Source: QNYQ01 sp964542985
Lineage (GTDB): Archaea > Thermoproteota > Thermoprotei_A > Sulfolobales > Pyrodictiaceae
Length of the DNA: 26,532 bases
Assembly: GCA_964542985.1 (NCBI GenBank)
Contig: CAZIWH010000019.1
Coordinates: 1-26,532 of the forward strand
Direction: 5' to 3'
Of the stretch, positions 1 through 8,386 are shown in pieces; positions within the stretch are counted from its first letter, which is position 1, and each line of letters begins with the position of its first letter. Made by a program: the position numbers and the translations under genes. The notes under the pieces were generated by a model that worked only from the letters and a program-made list of their open reading frames with translations, was not told the DNA's origin and did not search any database.

Positions 1-2158
1 CCTCGACAAGTTCGAGGGAGCAGAGAAGACCATTGGCAGCGAGATGAAGAGCATAGGAGAGGTAATGGCGATAGGAAGGAACTTCCTCGAGGCCCTCCAG
101 AAGGCGATAAGGATGCTTGACATAGGGGAGCCCGGCCTGGTCGCCGGCCCCCGCTACGAGGAGCCCGAGTCCAGGACAAGCGTCATGGATAGGCTGAGGC
201 GCCGCGAACCCTACTGGCCCATATGGGCGGCGAAGGCCTTCAAGCTCGGCGCGATAGTGGATGAGGTCTACGAGGCCACGGGAGTGGACCCCTACTTCCT
301 CGAGCAGATAAGGGAGGCAGTGGAGCTGGCTGAGAGGCTCCGCCGCACCAGGCCCGGCAGAATGGAGTTCTACGAGCTGGTGGCGGAGGCGAAGAGGCTA
401 GGCTTCAGCGACGAGCAGATAGCCAGGCTTACCAGGATGAGCGAAGACGAGGCCAGGAGGGCGAGGAGGAGCATAGGCCTAGAGAGGCCCGTGGTCCGGC
501 AGATAGACACGCTCGCAGCCGAGTGGCCAGCCGAGACAAACTACCTCTACATGACGTACAGCGGCTACCTCGACGACACCCCGAAGACCAGTGGGAAGCC
601 GAGGCTCGTGGTGCTCGGAGCCGGCGTGTTCAGGATAGGTGTCTCCGTGGAGTTCGACTGGGGCGTTGTGACGTTCAGCGACGAGGCCCGCCGCCTCGGC
701 TACGAGGTCGCGGTGGTGAACTACAACCCGGAGACCGTGTCAACGGACTGGGATGTTAACGACAAGCTCTACTTCGAGGAACTCACCCTGGAGAGGGTGC
801 TAGACATCTATGGCTACGAGAACCCGGTCGGCCTCATAGCGTTCCTCGGGGGCCAGATAGCGAACAACTTGGCGAAGAGCCTCGAGGACCACGGCGTCAG
901 GCTGCTCGGCACCCCGGGCAGCAGCGTTGACAGAGCGGAGAACCGCGCCAAGTTCTCGAAGCTGCTCGACGAGCTGGGCATAGCCCAGCCCCCCTGGATC
1001 GCGGCGGCGAGCCCCGAGGAGGCCCTCCGGTTCGCCGAGGAGGTGGGCTACCCTGTCCTAGCGAGGCCAAGCTACGTGCTCAGCGGCTCAGCCATGGCCG
1101 TGGCGTGGAGCCCCGAGGAGCTGAAGGCGATAATCTCCAGGGCTGTCAAGGTGTCCCCCAGGTACCCGGTAGTTGTGTCCAAGTTCCTCGAGGACAGCGT
1201 AGAGGCCGAGATAGACGCGGTGGGGGATTCTAGGACCGCGGTGGGCGCGGTGATAGAGCACATCGAGCCCGGCGGCGTGCACAGCGGCGACTCAACGATG
1301 GTGCTGCCCTGGCATAGCCTCCCAGACGCGGCCGTGAGGGAGATGACGCGGGTGGCGGTGGCGCTCAACGAGGCCCTGGGCATCAAGGGTCCCTATAACA
1401 TCCAGTTCCTCTACAGCCGGGGCCGTGTCTACGTTGTTGAGCTGAACCTCCGCGCGAGCCGCTCCATGCCGTTCACCAGCAAGACCACCGGCTACAACCT
1501 CGTCCGCGCCGCGGCGGAGACCTCGCTCCGCGGCAGGATAGAGACCATGCCTAACTACGCCCTAGAGCTTGTGGAGGGCTTCAAGCTCCTAAGGCCCCGC
1601 AGCTACTACGGCGTCAAGAGCCCCCAGTTCAGCTGGCACAGGATAAGGGGCGCCTACCCCGGCCTCGGCCCAGAGATGAGGAGCACCGGCGAGGCCGCGG
1701 CCCTCGGCAGGAGCCTAGACGAGGCCCTGCTGAAGAGCTGGCTCAGCGTCCACGGCAACCATTGGCCGCCGCGAGGCAGCAGGGTGCTGGCCTATACCCC
1801 GGTCGGCAGGGGCGCCCGGCTCCTCGGCGAGGCGGCAAGGATGCTGGCGGAGCTGGGCCACGAGCCCATAACCCTGGAGGGCATGGAGGCTGACGGGCTC
1901 CCAGTGGTGCCGACGAGCAGGGCAGTGGAGATGATAAAGAACGGGGAGGTGGGCCTTGTCCTCACCACCGGCTACGCGCCTAACCGGGACTACGCGGTGC
2001 GCCGCGCGGCAGTGGACTTCAACACCCCGCTGGTTCTCGACGCGCGGCTTGCCCACCGCCTAGCCCAGGCCATGGCGAGGCTGCGCAGCCCCCAGGCCCT
2101 GGAGGCCCTGGAGCTGCGGGACTACTGGCGCCTAGACGGCGGCGAGGGAGGCGCGTGA
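1..2158 (+). CDS. carB: Carbamoyl-phosphate synthase large subunit, 5'-truncated by window edge
   Basis: The reading frame is open from base 2, so the start lies before the window; 718 residues are visible to the TGA at 2156-2158. It matches CarB from the end of the first ATP-grasp half (MKSIGEVMAIGR motif, about residues 15-26), through the oligomerisation domain (about 60-190) and the second ATP-grasp domain opening at GAGVFRIGVSVEFDW (about 205-220), to a C-terminal MGS-like allosteric domain (about 600-710). The enzyme makes carbamoyl phosphate from bicarbonate, ammonia (channelled from glutamine by CarA) and two ATP, in the cytoplasm, for arginine and pyrimidine synthesis. E. coli CarB is about 1070 aa, so roughly 300 residues are missing upstream. 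The next gene starts 3 nt after the stop, indicating cotranscription. Family identification is secure; the state of the missing N-terminus is unknown. Confidence 0.96.
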   Translation, partial: LDKFEGAEKTIGSEMKSIGEVMAIGRNFLEALQKAIRMLDIGEPGLVAGPRYEEPESRTSVMDRLRRREPYWPIWAAKAFKLGAIVDEVYEATGVDPYFLEQIREAVELAERLRRTRPGRMEFYELVAEAKRLGFSDEQIARLTRMSEDEARRARRSIGLERPVVRQIDTLAAEWPAETNYLYMTYSGYLDDTPKTSGKPRLVVLGAGVFRIGVSVEFDWGVVTFSDEARRLGYEVAVVNYNPETVSTDWDVNDKLYFEELTLERVLDIYGYENPVGLIAFLGGQIANNLAKSLEDHGVRLLGTPGSSVDRAENRAKFSKLLDELGIAQPPWIAAASPEEALRFAEEVGYPVLARPSYVLSGSAMAVAWSPEELKAIISRAVKVSPRYPVVVSKFLEDSVEAEIDAVGDSRTAVGAVIEHIEPGGVHSGDSTMVLPWHSLPDAAVREMTRVAVALNEALGIKGPYNIQFLYSRGRVYVVELNLRASRSMPFTSKTTGYNLVRAAAETSLRGRIETMPNYALELVEGFKLLRPRSYYGVKSPQFSWHRIRGAYPGLGPEMRSTGEAAALGRSLDEALLKSWLSVHGNHWPPRGSRVLAYTPVGRGARLLGEAARMLAELGHEPITLEGMEADGLPVVPTSRAVEMIKNGEVGLVLTTGYAPNRDYAVRRAAVDFNTPLVLDARLAHRLAQAMARLRSPQALEALELRDYWRLDGGEGGA

Positions 2159-2161
2159 ACA

Positions 2162-3001
2162 GTGAAGCTCAGCCTCGTGGTGGATGTGGTGAGGCTCGAG
2201 GAGAGGCTCCTCCAGCGCGAGCTCTCGACGTGGGCCAGCGTGGAGGCTCTAAACCTGCGGAAAGAGCCCCTCCCCTACGGGGGCCTAGAGGCCGACGCCG
2301 CGGTGATAAGGCCGATAAGCATGTACCTCGCCGCCTACGCCGCCGCCGCCTACGAGGCCTCCGGCATCACAGCGGTGAACTCCTCGGAGACCATAGTCGT
2401 GGCGGGGGACAAGGCGCTCACCTACTCCCGGCTCGCGGCCGCAGGCCTCCCCGCGCCCACAACGCTGCTCGCCGCAACCCCCGAGGCCGCCCTCGGGGCC
2501 GCGGAGAAGCTAGGCTACCCCGTGGTGCTCAAATCCCCCGTGGGCAGCTGGGGACGCCTCGTCGCGAGGGCCCGGGAAGAGGAGAAGCTCCAGCAGCTCG
2601 CCAGGCTCCGCAGCGCCCTACCCTGCACTCCTCAGAGAACCATGCTCGTCCAGCCCCTCCTCGAAACCAACGGCACGGACATCAGATGCATAGTCGTCGC
2701 CGGCGAGCTGCTAGGCTGCATAAAACGCACAGCAGCCAGGAAAGGGGAGTGGAGGAGCAACGTAGCGCTAGGAGCCAGCGTGGAGCCCCATGGCCCGGAC
2801 GGGGAGCTGGAGGAGCTGATGCTACGCGCCGCTGAGGCCGTGAAAGGCTTCTTCGTCTCCGTAGACGTCTTCGAGACCAGGGAGGGCTACCTCGTAAACG
2901 AGGTAAACGGCGTCCCAGAGTTCAAGGGCTTCATGAAAGCCACCGGCCTAAACCCCGCAAAGGCGCTCAGCAACGCACTCCGCCGCACCCTCAAGAAGTA
3001 G
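2162..3001 (+). CDS. lysX: LysX/ArgX-family ATP-grasp ligase (aminoadipate- or glutamate-LysW ligase)
   Basis: This 279-aa ATP-grasp protein starts at GTG, 3 nt after carB. It has the RimK/LysX layout: an N-terminal pre-ATP-grasp domain (1-80), an ATP-binding region with GYPVVLKSPVGSWGR (about 118-132), a DIRCIVVAGE strand, the RKGEWRSNVALG segment typical of LysX, and a C-terminal metal-binding EVNGVPEFKG motif (about 245-254). LysX attaches 2-aminoadipate, and ArgX glutamate, to the C-terminal Glu of the carrier protein LysW, protecting the amino group during lysine or arginine synthesis. Proximity to carB, which feeds arginine, and my recollection that VPEFKG-type C-termini occur in ArgX-like members lean towards glutamate or dual specificity, but the sequence does not decide this. 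No lysW gene or other lys/arg gene is visible here. Family confidence is high; substrate confidence is low. Confidence 0.85.
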   Translation: MKLSLVVDVVRLEERLLQRELSTWASVEALNLRKEPLPYGGLEADAAVIRPISMYLAAYAAAAYEASGITAVNSSETIVVAGDKALTYSRLAAAGLPAPTTLLAATPEAALGAAEKLGYPVVLKSPVGSWGRLVARAREEEKLQQLARLRSALPCTPQRTMLVQPLLETNGTDIRCIVVAGELLGCIKRTAARKGEWRSNVALGASVEPHGPDGELEELMLRAAEAVKGFFVSVDVFETREGYLVNEVNGVPEFKGFMKATGLNPAKALSNALRRTLKK

Positions 3002-3242
3002 AGGAGCCTCACAGCACGCCGTCAGCCGGGCCCAGCGGCTTCTCCAACCCAGCCCGGCGCTCACCCGGAAAATCGTCTCCGCGAAGGAAGCTCATCTTGA
3101 ACGGGCAAGTAAGGGGGCTTAGTTAGACAGCTACTGTTAAAGGACAAGGAGACTCGTAGAAGCTTAGGAGAACCCACCCCGGGAGGACACTCCATTAAAC
3201 GAAGATAGCCGAAAACGATGCCCGGCCCAGGGGAAGGGATCC

Positions 3243-3776
3243 ATGGCTACAGTAGCGGTTTCCCTCGAGGAGCTGCTTGCAAGGCTCAGGGCGGCCGCTA
3301 GGCTGGCTGAGAGGCCGCACAAGGAGAACCTGGAGCTGTTCACCGAGGAGGCACGGCGGCTGCTCTCCAGAGGCGACGTGAGGGACGCCGCAGAGAAAGC
3401 GTGGGCAGCCTACAAGAGCCTACTGGGCCTCATACTAGCAACCCGCGGCCTCCCCCTCATAGAGGAGAGGATAAGGAGGACCTGGGAACAGGAGGGAGCA
3501 GCCAGGGCAGAGAAGCTGCTGGAATGGTGGAGCGGAACCGGCCTACTAGTGCCATCGGCGGGACAAAAACTCGACACCATAGTGAATTTGGCCGTGGAGG
3601 CCACGGGGGATAAAGAGATAGCAGCCAAGCTACATGTTGCAGCCCTCCTACACGTATTCTTCTACCACGGCCCAGAGATAGCCGTGGTAAGCGAAAGGAG
3701 AGCAGCAGAGGCAGTGCAAGACCTAATAGACTGGGTGAAAAAGAAAGCTAAGCAGTACAAGCTACTCCAGCCATAG
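3243..3776 (+). CDS. PaREP1/HEPN-like archaeal protein
   Basis: The 177-aa protein starts at ATG with a purine-rich AGGGGAAGGG upstream. It is helical and charged, with the PaREP1-type signature of an acidic residue followed by AAEKAWAAYKSLLGLI (about 46-64) and a later ALLHVFFYHGPE segment (about 134-145), close to the LHxNFY pattern of that family. PaREP1 proteins are crenarchaeal, often multicopy, and belong to or resemble HEPN helical-bundle proteins; their function is not established. The gene stands alone, with AT-rich TTAAA at about 3194 as a possible TATA element. No neighbouring nucleotidyltransferase (MNT) partner, the usual HEPN companion, is present, although a vapBC pair lies about 4 kb downstream. 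Family assignment is fairly confident; function is unknown. Confidence 0.75.
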   Translation: MATVAVSLEELLARLRAAARLAERPHKENLELFTEEARRLLSRGDVRDAAEKAWAAYKSLLGLILATRGLPLIEERIRRTWEQEGAARAEKLLEWWSGTGLLVPSAGQKLDTIVNLAVEATGDKEIAAKLHVAALLHVFFYHGPEIAVVSERRAAEAVQDLIDWVKKKAKQYKLLQP

Positions 3777-4107
3777 CATCCCAGGGCTCCAGCTACCCTA
3801 GTACACGTCTTCAAAACCATGAGCAACTTCGATAACCTAGCGAGCCGGGCTCCGGACATGCTATAGGGGAATCATATAGGACTCCGAAGGATCTCACCAG
3901 GACTAAGAATCATCCCCGGCGCTAGACATGAAGACGCCTCTGAACCTTCAACTAGGGTAGCCGACGAGATAACTCTACTAACCTACCGCCTGTGAACGAA
4001 GCGAGTGCGGCCCCGTATTCGGTCAGCATCACTCGTCACTTTGAACCCCCTGGGGCGCTACATGGGCGGTTACGGCAGATCGTTTGGAGCAGCCATAGTC
4101 CAGCAGG
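3777..4107. other. Intergenic region without a recognisable gene
   Basis: The stretch holds only short open frames. On the minus strand a few 13-30 codon pieces are separated by stops, and none resembles a family I know. It could be decayed sequence. I see no tRNA, C/D-box RNA or CRISPR-like repeat. It separates the PaREP1-like gene from the convergent 625-aa secreted protein. Confidence 0.5.
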
Positions 4108-4152
4108 AAAATAGCGGGAAAAATTCGCAGAAAAACCGTCAAGTAGCGAAAA
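4108..4152 (-). terminator. Probable U-rich terminator of the minus-strand secreted-protein gene
   Basis: On the minus strand, starting about 25 nt past the stop of the 625-aa gene, four T-runs of 4-5 bases follow each other within 45 nt (plus-strand A-runs at 4149-4152, 4131-4135, 4119-4123 and 4108-4111). Archaeal RNA polymerase terminates at such clustered U-tracts without needing a hairpin. Assignment is by position and composition. Confidence 0.55.
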
Positions 4153-4178
4153 CCTCTGCTACACGCTGTAGACACGCC

Positions 4179-6056
4179 TCATCCACTGCCGCCCTTATCC
4201 GTGGGCAGGTAGTGAGGCGGGGACGGCGGCCCAGCGTAGACGGGGTTGAACACGACCTCGTAGCCCATCAGCAGGGGCGACCAGTACTCCGGGTGATCAA
4301 GGGTTGTTATCTTGTAGACAACTATATGCACCTGCCTACCCGGTGGCGGCTTGTTGCTGCGATCGAGCTCAACCTTAGTTGCAGACAGATGCACATCCGT
4401 GTATGCATAGTTGACAAATGCAAGCGCAGCCCTCACCCACGGGTTTGCCGTGATGAACTTTCCTATCAGTATTATTATGAGCTGCTTGATTGCCGGCGCG
4501 CCCAGCTTGTAAAGGGCTCCTGCAAGCGTACCCGCAGAGAAGACCCCTTGCGTGACACTGCTATCAACAACTTCGTCGTCAAGGAGGCTGTAGGCTGTGA
4601 TAGTCTTGTCGTATATCTCTACTTCAGTATATCCGCCTTCACCCAGCTCGCTAAACACTTCGTTAAGTAATGTCTCGTATCTTTCCCTATCAGTGTCGGG
4701 GCAGACGAGCACGCCCTTAAGGGGTTTGCCGAGCAACGGTTTAATGATCTTATCGTGCACTATTGGCGTGAATAGTGGCAGGGGCTTTACTAGCCAGAAG
4801 TCGAGGTAGCGGCCGAGCCTCGTACTGTATACCCTCACGGGCTTAGTGCTGTACTCCACGTAGACGCCGTCGCCTAGGTACTTACGCTCGATGTAAGCCA
4901 TTATGTATGCCATGCAGTTGTGTTTTGCTCTCAATGCTGTGACGAACTCGGAGGACATATTCAGCGTCGCTTTATCCTCTTGTGCGCCTATCACGTAGCC
5001 TGCTATGCTTATGCCGTTAACGTAATGGGTAAACCTCGCTGCCCCCAACATGATCTTCGCTTCAACCCTGTTGTCTTCGCAGTTTTGGCCGCAGCTGGCT
5101 TCTATGAATGCTATGGGCTTGTAGCCCAGTATCTCGGTCGAGCCTTTCGGGTGCGTGGGCGTCCATGATACGTGGGTGCCGCTGAGCCTGGAGAGGAAGC
5201 CGCCCATCTCGTAGAAGCCTGGCGGGACGTGGTACCAGTTGTACACGGCGGCGCCCACTGGGTCGACGCAGTTCCTGGGGACTAGGACAGCGGTCGGCAT
5301 GCGGTGGTGGAACACGTTGTAGACCTTGGCTGGGTCGGCGCCGTGCACGTGCTGCGCGAACTCCGGCGGCATCCTGGCGTTGTAGAGGCTCGGCACGGTT
5401 ATTAGGTTGGACTCGTCTATCTGGAGGCCCAGGTTCTCCTTGAACCGGTAGAGGTTGTCGACCGTTATGACGTCGTAGCATGTGCTGGGAACCCAGACCT
5501 CCGGCGCCGCGCCCCCCGAGGGCCTGGCAGTGGGTGCGGGCGGGGCTGGCGGGGCCTGCCCCGTGCCCCGGTTCCTGGCTGACTGGAGCAGTGTGGCCGC
5601 GTCCACTGTGATAACGTGGACATGGTGGTACAGGTAGTAGGGGTCCTTCTCCAGGGCCCGGTAGGCCTTCACGGGGTCGTGGAGCCTCTGCAGGGCTGCG
5701 CCGTAGCCCGTGTACACCTTGGACGCTAGGAGCAGCTTCCCGTCCCTTGTGTAGAGGTTCAGCACCACTGTGAGGGCGGCTGCGTCGCCTCCACCGCTGC
5801 CGCGGGGCGGTGGGGGAGCAACGGCCACCACTCTTGGGCCGCCATGGTACTCTATTGTCACGATGCGTCCCAGGCCCCCGGGGCCGCTGGGTATGAGCTG
5901 CACTGTGCCGTAGACCGCCCCTACGCGGTCGAGGCCCTTGACTACAACCACTATGCCGCTGCCGTGGGGCATCCAGAGGTAGCCGAGGAGCCCGGCCAGG
6001 AGGAGCAGCGTAGCCGCCTGGACGGCTAGGCCGCCGCGCAACGGGGGAGCAGCCAC
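4179..6056 (-). CDS. Large anchored or secreted protein of unknown family
   Basis: The 625-aa protein starts at GTG. A single hydrophobic segment at about residues 10-28 suggests a signal peptide or N-terminal anchor; the rest is non-membrane and probably external. A Pro/Ala/Thr-rich linker at about 165-188 separates an N-terminal beta-type region from a C-terminal region that contains all six cysteines. One pair sits close together (SCGQNC), consistent with disulfides. A hydrophobic helical stretch (about 520-560) occurs near the C-terminus. I recognise no domain. It is monocistronic, divergent from the 12-span membrane protein at 6242, and followed by a U-rich terminator. It could be a cell-surface structural protein, since this archaeal group builds elaborate surface layers and tubules, but nothing in the sequence proves that. 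The CDS is credible because of its length, codon use and coherent composition. Confidence 0.8.
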   Translation of the reverse strand: MAAPPLRGGLAVQAATLLLLAGLLGYLWMPHGSGIVVVVKGLDRVGAVYGTVQLIPSGPGGLGRIVTIEYHGGPRVVAVAPPPPRGSGGGDAAALTVVLNLYTRDGKLLLASKVYTGYGAALQRLHDPVKAYRALEKDPYYLYHHVHVITVDAATLLQSARNRGTGQAPPAPPAPTARPSGGAAPEVWVPSTCYDVITVDNLYRFKENLGLQIDESNLITVPSLYNARMPPEFAQHVHGADPAKVYNVFHHRMPTAVLVPRNCVDPVGAAVYNWYHVPPGFYEMGGFLSRLSGTHVSWTPTHPKGSTEILGYKPIAFIEASCGQNCEDNRVEAKIMLGAARFTHYVNGISIAGYVIGAQEDKATLNMSSEFVTALRAKHNCMAYIMAYIERKYLGDGVYVEYSTKPVRVYSTRLGRYLDFWLVKPLPLFTPIVHDKIIKPLLGKPLKGVLVCPDTDRERYETLLNEVFSELGEGGYTEVEIYDKTITAYSLLDDEVVDSSVTQGVFSAGTLAGALYKLGAPAIKQLIIILIGKFITANPWVRAALAFVNYAYTDVHLSATKVELDRSNKPPPGRQVHIVVYKITTLDHPEYWSPLLMGYEVVFNPVYAGPPSPPHYLPTDKGGSG

Positions 6057-6241
6057 CGTGGTTCACCGCTGTTCTCTCTCCGGCTGTATTTGGGCCTGTC
6101 TCCCTCATCGTATGGGGACACTGGACTGCTCTACAGCGTAGACCCAGCCGGGGAACGGGTATCGTGGAGGGACACTGCCCCAGGTGCAGCCCCTAATGCC
6201 TCCCGGGCCCCGGCTGTCCTGGCCTCGGAGGCCTCCTGGGG

Positions 6242-7282
6242 TTGCGCGGGTGGGCGCTCTGGGCGGCCAGGGTGGGCGTCACAGCCTCCATGGCCTTCCT
6301 GGCGTTGGGGCTCTATGCCGCCGTGTCTGGCAATTACTGTGTGCACATGGCTTTGATGGCTTATGGTGTGCTGTTGTTGTTCCCCTACTCGGTCGGAGTG
6401 GCCTACATAGTGTCGGGCGGCGGCCGGGGGGTGTCGGCTGCCGGCGTCCCCCTCCTCTTGGCGGCGGCCCTGCTGGCGCCCCTTGGACGCGTCGGGGCAG
6501 CTGCCTTCGCCTCCGTACTCGCCGGTGCTGCTGGCCTCGTCGACGCGGCTGAAGCGGCCCGCGGCAGGAGGGGGAGTGTCGGGCTCAGCCTGGGGCTATC
6601 CGCCGCCGCTATGGCCGGCATGGCGGTGGAGCAGGCTATGGCTGCTCTGCTTCCCCGGGCTGGCGGCTGCCTAGGCGTCATAGACGGGTTGTCGGCAGCT
6701 CTCGGGTTCCCTGTGCCCCTCGTATACGCCGTCACTGTCCACTCGTTGCCCTCCACGTTCGGCGACCGGGGCAGGGCGGCGCCGGCCGCTGCCGCCGTGC
6801 TACTGGCGGTGGCGTCCTCCATGCTGGTGCTGGTACGCCTACACGCCGGCATAGTGCTCGCCCTCGTCTCGACAATACTGTACCTCTATGGTGCCGGCTT
6901 CGACCGGCTCGGGAGATACCTGTCCAGGGCCAGGAGTGTCCGGGGGGCCGCGGGCAGGGGGCTGCTCTACTTCGCCTGGGGCCACGTGGCCGCCGCGGCC
7001 TCGGCTGCGATGCTGCTGGCCTGCGGGCTTGCAGCGCTCGCCTCTGCTGCAGGGCTCTACTGGCTCCTCCACTGCTACACCCTGGGCTTCCTCAGCATCC
7101 ACGTATGGATACACGGCCCGATGATGCTCCCCGTGCTGCTCAGGCTGAGGCACCGGAGACGCTACACGCTGCTCCCCTACGTCTCCACCCTCCCGTCGGC
7201 GGCGCTATTCCCCGTCGCGAGGGAGCCGGCCCTGCTGCTCTACGTGGCAGCCCTGGCTTCCACCGTGCTCATAGTGATCTAG
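6242..7282 (+). CDS. Polytopic membrane protein, weakly NnrS/heme-copper-like
   Basis: The predicted 346-aa protein has about 12 membrane segments. The start is TTG, chosen because GGAGG at 6227-6231 lies 10 nt upstream; GTG 6272 and ATG 6290 are in-frame alternatives. Histidines lie in or next to membrane segments at 35, 167, 201, 248, 277, 287 and 291. The segment with H277 then LGF, and H291-G-P-M-M-L-P, resembles the H-x3-LGF...G-x-x-H...LP pattern of NnrS-type and cytochrome-oxidase-subunit-I-like proteins. Such proteins bind heme or copper and are linked to nitric-oxide or respiratory metabolism. The resemblance is motif-level only; another 12-span family is possible. No respiratory gene is adjacent. 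The upstream gene is divergent and the downstream gene is the vapB antitoxin. Confidence 0.75.
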   Translation: MRGWALWAARVGVTASMAFLALGLYAAVSGNYCVHMALMAYGVLLLFPYSVGVAYIVSGGGRGVSAAGVPLLLAAALLAPLGRVGAAAFASVLAGAAGLVDAAEAARGRRGSVGLSLGLSAAAMAGMAVEQAMAALLPRAGGCLGVIDGLSAALGFPVPLVYAVTVHSLPSTFGDRGRAAPAAAAVLLAVASSMLVLVRLHAGIVLALVSTILYLYGAGFDRLGRYLSRARSVRGAAGRGLLYFAWGHVAAAASAAMLLACGLAALASAAGLYWLLHCYTLGFLSIHVWIHGPMMLPVLLRLRHRRRYTLLPYVSTLPSAALFPVAREPALLLYVAALASTVLIVI

Positions 7283-7661
7283 AGGCGGCTACACGGCGTC
7301 TACTACGCCTGCATCGCTCAGTTAATAGCCCCTTGGGGGCACACGGCTTCTTCGTGCCATGGCCTTCGAAGCTCTTTAGGCAGTGGAGAACTACGCCATG
7401 GAGACAAGAGCGTTAATCCAGGTGCATGGACGCGGCTTCTCCGAGAACAGCAGTAGCGTTGCCACGGGGATCCCCATCGCCCTCCAGCTGGGGATTAGGG
7501 CTGTGGTTAAGAGCATGTCCCCGGGGTGTCGTCTGCTAGAGGATCCATGTCGTCTCAGCATCGCATCTCTGGGCCCTAGGGGTGTCCTGATCAAGCCTAG
7601 GCTCATTAGTTGCGTCACCTAGTAGGCTGCAGTGGCCTTCCAGATTTGGGGGGAATAGGTG
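7283..7661. other. Intergenic region with only doubtful small ORFs
   Basis: A 79-codon plus frame (7383-7622, GTG start; ATG at 7398) and a 75-codon minus frame (7391-7618) overlap almost completely. Neither resembles a known protein. The plus frame uses ATC/ATT and no ATA for isoleucine, unlike genuine genes here, so neither is called. No RNA gene or repeat was recognised. Confidence 0.45.
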
Positions 7662-7669
7662 CTTATATC
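7662..7669 (+). promoter_or_regulatory. TATA box of the vapBC operon
   Basis: CTTATATC lies about 40 nt before the vapB TTG. Transcription would start about 26 nt downstream, near 7690, leaving a leader of some 15-20 nt. Archaeal VapB/AbrB antitoxins commonly repress their own promoter, so this region is a likely operator; no clear palindrome confirms that. Confidence 0.6.
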
Positions 7670-7706
7670 TGCGGTTTGGCCGAGTTCTGCCTAGGGTGGG
7701 CCAGGT

Positions 7707-7976
7707 TTGGCTCTCCGGTTGAGGGTAGGCAGGAAGGGTTACGTTATACTTCCGAAGGCGGTGAGGGAGGCTGTCGGTATAGATGAGGGCGATGAGGTTA
7801 TAGTTGAGATAAGGGACGGCATACTCCTAAAGCCTGCTAGGAAAAAGGTGGACGTCGAGAAGGTTAGAGGGCTTCTGCGGGCCCACGCGGAGAGACTAAG
7901 GAGCCTGCAGGGGAGGCGCGAGCCTGCGCCGGGCGAGGCTGCAGCCAGCAGCCTCGAGGAGGAGTTTGAGCAGTGA
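7707..7976 (+). CDS. vapB: VapB-type antitoxin, AbrB/SpoVT fold
   Basis: The 89-aa protein starts at TTG. Residues 3-46 form an AbrB/MazE swapped-hairpin DNA-binding domain: LRLRVGRKGYVILPKAVREA, then VGIDEGDEVIVEIRDG and a short KPARK tail. The charged C-terminal 40 residues would wrap and inhibit the toxin. It sits directly before the PIN-domain gene and overlaps it by 4 nt (GTGA), the classic coupled antitoxin-toxin arrangement. It neutralises VapC and probably autoregulates the operon. Confidence 0.9.
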   Translation: MALRLRVGRKGYVILPKAVREAVGIDEGDEVIVEIRDGILLKPARKKVDVEKVRGLLRAHAERLRSLQGRREPAPGEAAASSLEEEFEQ

Positions 7977-8386
7977 AGGTCTTCCTTGACGCCCCGCTGC
8001 TGGTTTACCTCAACACTGTGGCCGACGATCAGCGCCGACTAGTATACGAGAACTTCTACCTCGACATGCTGTCTAGGCACAAGCTTTACACGGATGTGTT
8101 AGTGCTTGACGAGCTTATCTACGTCTCCAAGAAGAAGTACAGCGTCCCCTACGACATCACGCTAGATTTTATAGACTCCATAGTCCTACCATACGTAACA
8201 ATAGTAGGCCTCGGCGAGGAAGAGTACCAAGAGGCCACGAGGCTGATGCTGAGGCACCGTCTCAAACCCTCAGACGCGCTTCACATAGCCGCCATGAAGA
8301 CTAATGGAATAAGGCTCGTCGTAAGCGAGGATAGGGAACTCGACCGTGTACCCGAGGTAAAGAGGATCTGGCTAGGAACCGGGTAG
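7973..8386 (+). CDS. vapC: VapC toxin, PIN-domain ribonuclease
   Basis: The 137-aa protein starts at GTG inside the last codons of vapB. PIN-domain acidic residues are in place: D6 in the opening MKVFLD, E47 in the LDEL segment, D101 in the LKPSDALHIAAM motif, and D120/D124 near the SEDRELD segment. These coordinate Mg2+ or Mn2+ for RNA cleavage; archaeal VapC targets are often tRNA or rRNA. No key residue is missing, so the toxin looks intact. Length is normal for VapC. Confidence 0.92.
   Translation: MKVFLDAPLLVYLNTVADDQRRLVYENFYLDMLSRHKLYTDVLVLDELIYVSKKKYSVPYDITLDFIDSIVLPYVTIVGLGEEEYQEATRLMLRHRLKPSDALHIAAMKTNGIRLVVSEDRELDRVPEVKRIWLGTG

Noticed and set aside
2155..2835. 226-codon plus-strand frame overlapping the LysX/ArgX gene
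   Set aside because: It is Arg/Pro-rich, low-complexity and fully inside a well-recognised ATP-grasp gene; a shadow frame of GC-rich coding DNA.
3002..3242. tRNA or C/D-box RNA in the intergenic region
   Set aside because: I found no T-loop consensus, cloverleaf pairing or TGATGA/CTGA box set.
3777..4107. Minus-strand fragment starting MILSPGEI, reminiscent of the start of dCTP deaminase
   Set aside because: It stops after 13 codons and nothing downstream in any frame continues the family; chance resemblance.
4005..4670. 221-codon plus frame
   Set aside because: It is mostly antisense to the 625-aa secreted protein and shows no coherent domain or composition.
5062..6108. 348-codon minus frame rich in Arg and Pro
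   Set aside because: It is an alternative frame of the secreted-protein gene with random-looking composition and no membrane or fold signature.
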